A DNA stretch of 10,387 bases from an uncultured Clostridium sp. (GTDB lineage: Bacteria; Bacillota_A; Clostridia; Lachnospirales; Lachnospiraceae). Below, in pieces: positions 1 through 5,414 of the stretch. How positions within the stretch are numbered: position 1 is the first letter of the stretch; each line of letters starts with the position of its first letter. Where the stretch lies: NCBI GenBank assembly GCA_947174825.1, contig CAMWKN010000021.1, positions 1 to 10,387 of the forward strand, read 5' to 3'. The notes under the pieces were generated by a model. It saw only the letters and a list, made by a program, of their open reading frames with translations. It searched no databases and was not told where the DNA came from. The translations under genes were made by a program, and so were the position numbers.

Positions 1-41
1 AAATAAAGCAAGAGAATTTAAGTATCTATCTTGCTTTATTT
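1..41 (-). terminator. Hairpin terminator after the Cys-rich peptide operon
   Basis: Bases 1-13 (AAATAAAGCAAGA) pair perfectly with 29-41, leaving a 15-base loop. The hairpin lies 44 bases past the stop of the last precursor gene, where a transcript of the minus-strand operon would end. The stem is AT-rich and the following T-tract is mostly outside the window, so its strength cannot be judged. It could work in both directions. Confidence 0.55.
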
Positions 42-84
42 TCGTTAACACCTAATTTTTTTAATGCAAGAGTATGCGAAATTT

Positions 85-246
85 CTAGCATATCAAAGTA
101 TAATTATTTTCTTTTTTACTAGTTGTATCACAACCTCTGCATCCCTTACACCCATCGCATCCAGAGCAACTGAAGCAGTAAACGCTTGCTGTACCATCAT
201 CATTTCTGCCCTCAAACGAAAAATCAATTACTTCTGTTGTAAACAT
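85..246 (-). CDS. Cys-rich RiPP precursor peptide 4 (CxG repeat)
   Basis: A 53-residue peptide starting MFTTEVIDF, with an acidic, Cys-free leader (about residues 1-22) and the core CFSCSGCDGCKGCRGC at residues 24-39. The six cysteines (24, 27, 30, 33, 36, 39) fall at every third residue, and a seventh Cys is the last residue. The start is fixed by AGGAGG at 255-260, eight bases before the ATG, and by the MFT opening shared with the three sibling genes upstream. It is the last gene of the operon, 12 bases after its neighbour. By analogy with CXXX-repeat systems the core should be the substrate of the upstream radical SAM enzyme; the actual modification is unknown. Its frame is easily missed because a longer plus-strand shadow frame covers it. 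Confidence 0.85.
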   Translation of the reverse strand: MFTTEVIDFSFEGRNDDGTASVYCFSCSGCDGCKGCRGCDTTSKKENNYTLIC

Positions 247-258
247 ACTTCCATCCTC

Positions 259-408
259 CTACTGTCTACTAGGTGGCGTGTCTACCTTGCTTAGTGAATC
301 ACAGCCGTCACATCCCTTACAGCCAGAACACCCCTTGCAAGTTATACATCCTACATATGGAATATTTGTATTTTCCATATTAATATTCATAATTTCATCC
401 GTAAACAT
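259..408 (-). CDS. Cys-rich RiPP precursor peptide 3 (CxG repeat)
   Basis: A 49-residue peptide opening MFTDEIMNI. The core CITCKGCSGCKGCDGC spans residues 21-36 with six cysteines in exact three-residue spacing, and a Cys-free tail ends in PPSRQ. AGGAGGG at 416-422 supports the ATG. Its stop codon (TAG, 259-261) is the first part of the TAGGAGG that forms the ribosome site of precursor 4. The same arrangement joins precursor 2 to this gene, so the tandem copies look like products of duplication. It lacks the C-terminal Cys seen in precursors 2 and 4. Probable substrate of the radical SAM enzyme at 1233-3365. Confidence 0.85.
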   Translation of the reverse strand: MFTDEIMNINMENTNIPYVGCITCKGCSGCKGCDGCDSLSKVDTPPSRQ

Positions 409-420
409 TGATGATCCCTC

Positions 421-585
421 CTATAAGCATAAATAATTTGCCGTATTCTTTGCTGTATCTCCACAGCCTGCACATCCTTTGCAACCGTCGCAGCCTTTAC
501 ACCAAGAGCAATTAACTCCTTCCATCTTCTCTTTTCCTGATTCGTATATTCCCGAATCCAAATCAAATAATTCTGATGTAAACAT
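421..585 (-). CDS. Cys-rich RiPP precursor peptide 2 (CxG repeat)
   Basis: A 54-residue peptide opening MFTSELFDL, with a charged leader to about residue 25. The core CSWCKGCDGCKGCAGC is at residues 26-41 and a short tail ends LCL. Six core cysteines sit three residues apart, plus an extra Cys at 53. TTAGGAGG lies just before the ATG (about 593-600). It follows a 125-base gap after precursor 1, the longest gap between the precursors. Its TAG stop overlaps the Shine-Dalgarno site of precursor 3. A longer minus-strand frame at 387-593 is a shadow in another phase: it has no sibling-like start and its cysteines are not in register. Confidence 0.85.
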   Translation of the reverse strand: MFTSELFDLDSGIYESGKEKMEGVNCSWCKGCDGCKGCAGCGDTAKNTANYLCL

Positions 586-710
586 AAAGTCACCTCCTAA
601 CTAAAGCTCGTAACATGTCTAGAATCCCTAAATTTCAAGCAAGAAAACTTCTATTTTAAACGCATCAATCAAGAGTTTAAAGTTTGAAATATAAGGAAAC
701 AAGAATGGAT

Positions 711-851
711 CTAGTTTACCTTGTTGCCTTTACAGCCGGTACAACTATCACATCCTTTGCAAGCTGTACAAGTAATACAAAATGCTGCTGGTGCAATCTG
801 ATTCTGATTATCAGTTGCTGAAGTTTTTACAAAGAAATCTTCTGTAAACAT
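711..851 (-). CDS. Cys-rich RiPP precursor peptide 1 (CxG-like repeat)
   Basis: A 46-residue peptide opening MFTEDFFVK. The core CITCTACKGCDSCTGC is at residues 25-40 and is followed by KGNKVN. The six cysteines (25, 28, 31, 34, 37, 40) keep the three-residue period, but Ala and Ser replace Gly in two units, so this is the most divergent copy. The open frame continues upstream to 941. I chose the ATG at 851 because GAGGTGA precedes it (about 857-864) and because MFT plus an acidic residue is the shared start of all four copies. It is the first precursor after the 90-residue accessory gene, separated by a 92-base gap holding a hairpin. Confidence 0.86.
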   Translation of the reverse strand: MFTEDFFVKTSATDNQNQIAPAAFCITCTACKGCDSCTGCKGNKVN

Positions 852-886
852 ACAATTCACCTCTTTTCTTTTAAGTTTTATTAGAA

Positions 887-920
887 ATATTGTATGAGGG
901 AAACAAACCCTATCCAATAT
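887..920 (-). other. Hairpin between accessory gene and first precursor
   Basis: Read on the minus strand, ATATTG/CAATAT (6 bp) and AGGG/CCCT (4 bp) form a two-part stem around TTTGTTT. No clear T-tract follows. It could be a weak attenuator, a processing site or a 3' stabiliser that sets precursor against enzyme levels. The structure is visible; the role is inference. Confidence 0.35.
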
Positions 921-943
921 CTCTTTACATAACAAAATCAAAC

Positions 944-1216
944 CTATAACATTACGGTAATTTCACTGTCACCAAAGTTCATAAATGCACGCTCATCAAA
1001 ATCATAATGATACTTTTGAGAAATTTGATTCCACCATTGTTTCTTTTCGCATTCCATCTTCTCAATTTCTTTCTCTATCTGCGGCAATAACCCTTTTTTG
1101 TCAGGATAATCTACCTCTATTGTCACTTTTAAATCTTTTAATGCGCCTAAGTGATTAGAGATATTTTGTATTTTTAAAGTTTCTTCTTTTTCTATTCTTT
1201 GTCTATATATACTCAT
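944..1216 (-). CDS. CXXX repeat peptide modification system protein-like (90 aa)
   Basis: A 90-residue, charged, Cys-poor protein with no signal or membrane segment. The C-terminal part carries KKQWWNQISQKYHYDF and ends DSEITVML. This matches my memory of the small 'CXXX repeat peptide modification system protein' family, whose members carry a paired-Trp WW...KY segment and end in a short E-I-hydrophobic strand. Members are found beside the radical SAM CXXX maturases, and the neighbour here is exactly such an enzyme. GGAGGG precedes the ATG and the upstream stop is only 16 bases away, so it is co-transcribed. Its biochemical role is unknown to me; it may be a chaperone or leader-binding partner of the maturase (inference). 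Family assignment is from memory, not from a search. Confidence 0.72.
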   Translation of the reverse strand: MSIYRQRIEKEETLKIQNISNHLGALKDLKVTIEVDYPDKKGLLPQIEKEIEKMECEKKQWWNQISQKYHYDFDERAFMNFGDSEITVML

Positions 1217-1232
1217 GATATTATCCCTCCTA

Positions 1233-3365
1233 TCAAACCCTTAACTTTTTATCCTGCAATAAAATAAATGGGTCATCATACGAAATCGGAGCTAAAATAT
1301 TATTACTAAATGGAGTTTTATCATTGATCTCCATTAGTTCTTTTTGCAGTTCATAACTTATGCTTCTTTCGATATGACTTACAATACATTGTTCACGTGA
1401 TGGTATGTTATATTCCAAAGTTTTCTTTTTATTATCAAAAACACATCTTTGACAATGTGTAGCATCACATTCACTGCAAATCGGAGATTTTGAAATTGTC
1501 AATAAATCGCTAAACTCTGTTGTAAGTCGCTCTTCATTTTTAAATTCAAGATATTCATTTCTATTATCATAATAAAAAGCAGGGCACAAATAGAACTTTC
1601 CATTTGGTGCCAATGTAAAGCTTTGTGTTCCAGCATTACAACTCATTATCTCCATTTCTTTAGTCAGCAATATATTCGTCAACAAATTAATTTGTTTAAA
1701 ATGTTTTTCTCTAAAATGTTTAATTATAATTGACTTTATGATTTGAAGTTGTTCTTTGTAAATTTTCTGTTCCTTTTCTGTCAAATTGTAATCTGAAAGA
1801 ACAATATGCACCTTTTTAACAGCTTCAAAATCAAAAAGTTTTTCACATATTAAACCCAATTGAGATATTTGTGCTCTATCCACATGACAAATAACATAAC
1901 TGCATCCTTCGACACAATCAACTTCATCAGTGTTAATAACATCTATACGATCAAAATAGGATTCATTGCAACCGCAGGGAACTATATGTTTTGCTTCAAA
2001 TCCCCTAAGTTTTTCGGAAAACGATTCATCTAATTTACTATTGTCATGTAAAATAACTGGCATTAGAAAATGTTGTCTTGCAAATTCCAATCCTTTACAA
2101 AAATTCTCCAAAGAGATTTTTTCTTCTACTCCACCCTCAGCATTATATCGACAATAAGATACGCTTTTATTGCTCATCATAATATATAAATATCTTTTTC
2201 TATCTTTATTAAAAATATTTCTATTTCTATTTTTTTCATTCCTCAACCTAGCAAAAAAATAATCATTTGCTCGGCATCTTGCTTTGTGCATTTTGCAAAT
2301 ATTTGTTTCCCTACTATAAATTGTATCAGATTTAGCAAAATCAAAATTATTTCCTTGACACCAAGCACATCCCGATGCAACTACACAATTAAGGCATTCT
2401 TCAGAACTTTGTGATTTTAATTCAAGCGCTTCAAAACTTCGTACCAAATTGATATCTACTCCTGAATTTAGATTCCCAATTTTTCTCCCTTCTTTTCTAT
2501 TGTTTAATGTGAAAGGCAAAAAACGAGTGCAAGGGTATAAATCTCCATTATAGTCTACAGCCGCAACATTTTCACCACAATTACACCAGTTTGCATACAT
2601 TCTTTCTTTTCCATTTGGTATTCCTATACGTTCTTCAAAAAAACCTCCACTGAATGATTCATCCAAATTATTATCAATCAAATAATCTGCCAACTGAATT
2701 AACTGATTCATAAATAATTGGTCATCACCCGGTTTCCAAACATCTTCTAAAACCACATTTGCACTGACATCTTTAAATCCCAAACTGTACAAATATACAA
2801 TACTATCTTTTAAATATTTTAAATCATCACTTGCAAAGGTAACTTTCGTTGCAGCATTCGGAAATTGCTTTAAATATAAATCAATGTTTTTTATAACATC
2901 ATCAAATGATCCGGTTCCATCCTTCTTTACCCTCTGCAAATCATGTTTTTCCTTTGTTCCATCTAAAGTTATTCCAACGAAAAGCTGATTGTAATTTTTT
3001 TTAATAAACTTTTGAACTTTTTCTGTGCCATATAATGTACCATTACTAGAAACAGTAATATTATAATTTGTAAACCAATGATGTTTTTCCTCGTAAAGTC
3101 TAAATTTCATATAATCACATATTTTATCCATTAAATCTATCTCTAAAAATGGTTCTCCTCCCATAAAATCTAAATAGAATATAGATTCATCACTCATAGT
3201 ATCAATTACCATGTCAATTGCTTTTTTAGCAACCTCAAAGCTCATTTTTCCTTTATTATTTTTATGTACCTCATAACAATATTTGCAAGCCAAATTACAA
3301 TTTTCCGTTACTACCAACGTCAAAAACCTACGATCTAAAATGGTGTTTTTTAATTCATTCCTCAT
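1233..3365 (-). CDS. Radical SAM/SPASM peptide maturase fused to CXXX repeat peptide maturase
   Basis: A 710-residue two-part protein (numbered from the ATG at 3365). Residues 1 to about 370 form a radical SAM enzyme. CNLACKYC at 23-30 gives the three [4Fe-4S]-binding cysteines (23, 27, 30) that reductively cleave S-adenosylmethionine, and GGEP at 69-72 is the usual motif 2. A SPASM-type Cys-rich region follows (Cys 261, 263, 279, 324, 327, 333, 336, 357, 364) for auxiliary clusters. From KRYLYIMMSNKSVSYCRY (about 390) begins a second part with no CxxxCxxC motif. It ends in TLAPNGKFYLCPAFYY, CSECDATHCQRC (630-641) and EQCIVSHIER, which I recognise as the CXXX repeat peptide maturase family, usually encoded as a separate protein. 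It should install thioether or other Cys-derived links in the four downstream precursors. GTG at 3368 is also possible, but GGAGG lies six bases before the ATG. Confidence 0.85.
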   Translation of the reverse strand: MRNELKNTILDRRFLTLVVTENCNLACKYCYEVHKNNKGKMSFEVAKKAIDMVIDTMSDESIFYLDFMGGEPFLEIDLMDKICDYMKFRLYEEKHHWFTNYNITVSSNGTLYGTEKVQKFIKKNYNQLFVGITLDGTKEKHDLQRVKKDGTGSFDDVIKNIDLYLKQFPNAATKVTFASDDLKYLKDSIVYLYSLGFKDVSANVVLEDVWKPGDDQLFMNQLIQLADYLIDNNLDESFSGGFFEERIGIPNGKERMYANWCNCGENVAAVDYNGDLYPCTRFLPFTLNNRKEGRKIGNLNSGVDINLVRSFEALELKSQSSEECLNCVVASGCAWCQGNNFDFAKSDTIYSRETNICKMHKARCRANDYFFARLRNEKNRNRNIFNKDRKRYLYIMMSNKSVSYCRYNAEGGVEEKISLENFCKGLEFARQHFLMPVILHDNSKLDESFSEKLRGFEAKHIVPCGCNESYFDRIDVINTDEVDCVEGCSYVICHVDRAQISQLGLICEKLFDFEAVKKVHIVLSDYNLTEKEQKIYKEQLQIIKSIIIKHFREKHFKQINLLTNILLTKEMEIMSCNAGTQSFTLAPNGKFYLCPAFYYDNRNEYLEFKNEERLTTEFSDLLTISKSPICSECDATHCQRCVFDNKKKTLEYNIPSREQCIVSHIERSISYELQKELMEINDKTPFSNNILAPISYDDPFILLQDKKLRV

Positions 3366-3447
3366 CACAAACCTCCAATATTGTTTAAATTTAATTATAT
3401 TAATTCATAAATAGTGTGGCCAGCAAAATCCCAACCTAAATTTACAA

Positions 3448-3475
3448 ATTATAAGATGAAAACGCAGTCCATCAA
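3448..3475 (-). promoter_or_regulatory. Sigma-A-type promoter for the peptide operon
   Basis: On the minus strand, TTGATG (3475-3470) and a perfect TATAAT (3453-3448) are separated by 16 bases. This gives a transcript start near 3441 and a leader of about 75 bases before the radical SAM gene. The rest of the 247-base gap 3366-3612 is AT-rich, and I saw nothing else I can name in it. Confidence 0.6.
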
Positions 3476-3612
3476 CCTACCTATAAACTAACATCAATTT
3501 AACCAAGATTACTTTCAAGTCTAATTGCAATATTATTTTACAAGAAAAAAGTCAAACAAACTTCATCTTGTAATTTTTCTGACTTTCCATGTAAGATTTC
3601 CCCATAACAACT

Positions 3613-3815
3613 TTAATAAGATTTTGCACATAATGTACTAAAAAGATTTAATTTGAGTTCATTTAATAAATTTGAGACTAACTTTTCAATTCCGTTTGCC
3701 ATTTTCTCAGGCATATGTAACAAATATTTCTTCTGCTCTCCATTTCTGTCATCTAAAACATTCATAACACGTTCTAAAATAGGTATTTTATTATGACTTG
3801 TATACAGGAGACATT
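3613..3815 (-). pseudogene. C-terminal remnant of an XRE-type regulator
   Basis: In the minus-strand frame, LLYTSHNKIPILERVMNVLD and the following KKYLLHMPEKMANGIEKL match, position for position, the tail of the intact XRE regulator at 9741-10073 (LMYENLNQIPITERILNILN and QEYLLHMLEEMSFGLDKL). The similarity stops at about 3815, and the frame continues into unrelated sequence including the agrD terminator hairpin. The whole helix-turn-helix half is therefore missing. An extra 16 or so residues follow the point where the intact protein ends. No start codon with a ribosome site serves the fragment. It looks like a gene cut when the agr locus, or the peptide operon beside it, arrived. Confidence 0.7.
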
Positions 3816-3844
3816 GGAAATGAATTGACCAAACCTTTTTTCCA

Positions 3845-3892
3845 AAAATACTGCCATATATGTAATTTCCCTCACATATATGGCAGTATTTT
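3845..3892 (-). terminator. Strong terminator downstream of agrD
   Basis: A perfect 19-bp inverted repeat (3845-3863 with 3874-3892, containing ATACTGCCATATATGT) closes a 10-base loop. On the minus strand the stem runs straight into TTTTT. It starts 20 bases past the agrD stop, so it ends the agrD message before the XRE remnant and the peptide operon. The T-run on the other strand is shorter, but some bidirectional action is possible. Confidence 0.8.
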
Positions 3893-3911
3893 CTACCGTA
3901 TGTTGGCTTTT

Positions 3912-4058
3912 TTATCGGGAAAACTTTTTCATTCCTGCCGGCTGCTTGGGCTGATGAAGGCAATACATACATCTGCTGTCCGCTGCTGCTTTTACAGAAT
4001 TAAGTGCCACTTTTCCCAAAATTGTTGCTACAATATTTTTCTTTTTGCTGCCTACCAT
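3912..4058 (-). CDS. agrD: AgrD-like cyclic lactone autoinducer prepeptide
   Basis: A 48-residue peptide with a basic start (MVGSKKKN), an amphipathic stretch (about 9-28), then CMYCL (30-34) and the tail HQPKQPAGM. The HQPxxP tail directly after a five-residue Cys-led segment is the signature of clostridial AgrD proteins; from memory, Clostridium perfringens AgrD has CLWFT followed by HQPEEP. By that analogy the pheromone ring would be CMYCL, with a thiolactone from Cys30 to the Leu34 carboxyl made by AgrB. A second Cys (33) inside the ring is unusual. GGAGGTG lies just before the ATG at 4058; the frame extends to 4193 without a better start. Normal agr order puts agrD after agrB. Here it is divergent from the agr operon, 236 bases away. 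Confidence 0.82.
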   Translation of the reverse strand: MVGSKKKNIVATILGKVALNSVKAAADSRCMYCLHQPKQPAGMKKFSR

Positions 4059-4089
4059 ATAACACACCTCCAATATCATTTTTAATGAC

Positions 4090-4095
4090 AGTATA
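4090..4095 (-). promoter_or_regulatory. Candidate -10 box of the agrD promoter
   Basis: TATACT on the minus strand sits about 18 bases before the agrD ribosome site, with no good -35 at 16-18 bases. A sound -10 without a -35 is what AgrA-activated promoters show in Staphylococcus. I could not recognise a clear pair of LytTR repeats, so AgrA control is inference. Confidence 0.35.
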
Positions 4096-4213
4096 CCTTG
4101 TTTTACAGGCTTTTCCTTTTCAATGTTGAAATTCCGATACAGCATGTAATTTTTCCCTGTGATCATTCCCATACCGATATTTAATTTATGCATCTGTTGT
4201 TTTACCGTTATAT

Positions 4214-4259
4214 GAGTATCTTGTTTACTCGCTTAGATTGTTTGTTTATTCTATATACT
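4214..4259 (+). promoter_or_regulatory. Candidate promoter and operator of the xre-agrACB operon
   Basis: TATACT at 4254-4259 would start transcription near 4266, about 29 bases before the XRE start; only weak -35 matches (CTTAGA, 4232-4237) are present. GAGTA-7-TACTC (4214-4230) is a short inverted repeat just upstream and could be an operator for the XRE protein. Together with the agrD box this makes 4059-4294 a divergent regulatory region with no gene of its own. Confidence 0.35.
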
Positions 4260-4294
4260 TGTGTGAAAATATTACCAGAAAAGGAGTTGTACAT

Positions 4295-4693
4295 ATGGCA
4301 AATAATCGTATTCGTGAACTAAGAAAGAATTTGAGCCTGTCTCAAGAAGCTCTTGCCGAGAAAATTGGAACTACTCAACAAGCGGTAAGCAGAATGGAAA
4401 ACAACGCTTATGATATTCCTTCTGATATACTCATAGAAATATCAAAACAATTTAATGTTACTACTGACTACATACTTGGGATTTCTGATGTGAAGCGTGA
4501 TTATAACGGACAGTACCGTATGAATCAGGAAATGGATAGATGCTATGATATTGTCCTCCGCTATCAGAACCTGTCCGAAATCAACCAAAAGACACTCCGC
4601 TGCATACTTGAGCGCTTAGAGCAGGCGCAAAAGGAAAGCGAGGAAGCATCTGCAAAGGAAGTGGATAAAAATGCTGAGAATAGCAATATGTGA
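4295..4693 (+). CDS. XRE-family regulator in the agr operon
   Basis: A 132-residue cytoplasmic DNA-binding protein. Residues 4-64 are a classic Cro/CI helix-turn-helix: RIRELRKNLSLSQEALAEKI, then TTQQAVSRMENN as the recognition helix and PSDILIEISKQFNVTTDYIL as the closing helices. The C-terminal half is helical and charged (LRCILERLEQAQKESEEA), probably for dimerisation. I chose the ATG at 4295 because AAGGAG lies eight bases before it and the helix-turn-helix starts at once; the upstream in-frame ATG at 4238 has no ribosome site and overlaps the promoter. Its last 23 bases overlap agrA, so the two are translationally coupled. An XRE gene heading an agr operon is not the textbook layout. It may repress this operon or agrD (inference). 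Confidence 0.8.
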   Translation: MANNRIRELRKNLSLSQEALAEKIGTTQQAVSRMENNAYDIPSDILIEISKQFNVTTDYILGISDVKRDYNGQYRMNQEMDRCYDIVLRYQNLSEINQKTLRCILERLEQAQKESEEASAKEVDKNAENSNM

Positions 4694-5414
4694 TGATGAT
4701 TCAAAATTTACCGGGGAAATCGAAACTTTGGTATTTCAAGAAAGCCGGAAGTTAGGCATCCGTGTGGAAACCGAAGTATTCTCCGACGGCAAACCCCTCC
4801 TGAAAAGCATTCAGGACGGCGAGCATTATCAACTTATATTTATTGACATTGAAATGGAGCAGGTAGACGGAATAACGGCTGCACGGTGCATCCGTGAGAT
4901 AGACCGGACGGTACTGCTGATTTATGTATCGGGCTATGATAAATATTTAAAGGAGCTGTTTGAAGTGGAGCCATTCCGCTTTCTCTCAAAACCTTTAAAC
5001 CATTCCCAGTTTGCCCGCTATTTTAAGGAATCCTGTAAACGCATCAATGAGACGGAAGTATTCTATCAGTTTACATTTAACAAGGAAATTCAGAAAGTTC
5101 CTGTAAAAGACATCGTTTATTTTGAAAGCAATAACAGAATCGTTTATATCCACCTTAAAGACGGCTCTGATGAACATTTTTATGGAAAACTCAATAATGT
5201 GGAAAAGGAACTGGCAGCAAGCAGGCAGTATTTCCTGCGTATACACCAGTCCTTTTTAGTGAATTACGACTATGTTAAGAAAATGAACTTTTTCAATATT
5301 ACCATCAGTTTCATGGGAAAAGAAATAGAATTGAAAATCAGCGAGGATCGGCAAAAGGAAGTGCGCCAGCAGCTTTGTAAGATTGCAGGCGGAAAGGCGG
5401 TCATAGAAGAATGA
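4671..5414 (+). CDS. agrA: AgrA-like LytTR response regulator
   Basis: A 247-residue protein with an N-terminal receiver domain (about 1-120). The acidic pocket is DDD (8-10), Asp59 in IFIDIEM is the phosphate acceptor, Ser87 is in YVSGYD and Lys107 is in FLSKPL. A LytTR DNA-binding domain (about 135-235) follows, with FNKEIQKVPVKDIVYFES and YFLRIHQSFLVNYDYVKKM typical of AgrA/ComE-type activators. It should be phosphorylated by the kinase encoded next and bind paired direct repeats at agr promoters. The gene overlaps xre by 23 bases and agrC by four (ATGA). The symbol is given on domain order and neighbours; other LytTR regulators look similar. Confidence 0.85.
   Translation: MLRIAICDDDSKFTGEIETLVFQESRKLGIRVETEVFSDGKPLLKSIQDGEHYQLIFIDIEMEQVDGITAARCIREIDRTVLLIYVSGYDKYLKELFEVEPFRFLSKPLNHSQFARYFKESCKRINETEVFYQFTFNKEIQKVPVKDIVYFESNNRIVYIHLKDGSDEHFYGKLNNVEKELAASRQYFLRIHQSFLVNYDYVKKMNFFNITISFMGKEIELKISEDRQKEVRQQLCKIAGGKAVIEE

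Noticed and set aside
64..294. 76-residue plus-strand frame
   Set aside because: It is antisense to precursor 4 and the tail of precursor 3, has no ribosome site, and its product has no recognisable feature.
387..593. 68-residue minus-strand frame over precursors 2 and 3
   Set aside because: It is in another phase from the precursor genes, lacks the MFT start and the Cys grid, and its ATG is only an accidental start near the real ribosome site.
85..851. Assignment of the peptides to the Clo7bot or CLI_3235 Cys-rich families
   Set aside because: The companion 90-residue protein and the second half of the enzyme match CXXX-system proteins instead, and the strict CXX grid does not fit those families as I remember them.
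711..941. Longer version of precursor 1 starting at 941
   Set aside because: The extra 30 residues have no counterpart in the sibling precursors, and the ATG at 851 has the ribosome site and the shared MFT opening.
3847..3890. The long inverted repeat as an insertion-sequence end
   Set aside because: It closes a 10-base loop and is followed by a T-run 20 bases after agrD, which fits a terminator; no transposase or target duplication is visible.
3798..4085. 95-residue plus-strand frame
   Set aside because: It reads through the agrD terminator hairpin and antisense to agrD, with no ribosome site.
4088..4108. Two ACAG copies before agrD as AgrA/LytTR binding repeats
   Set aside because: They are 17 bases apart rather than about 21-22, and the flanking bases do not fit a LytTR site.
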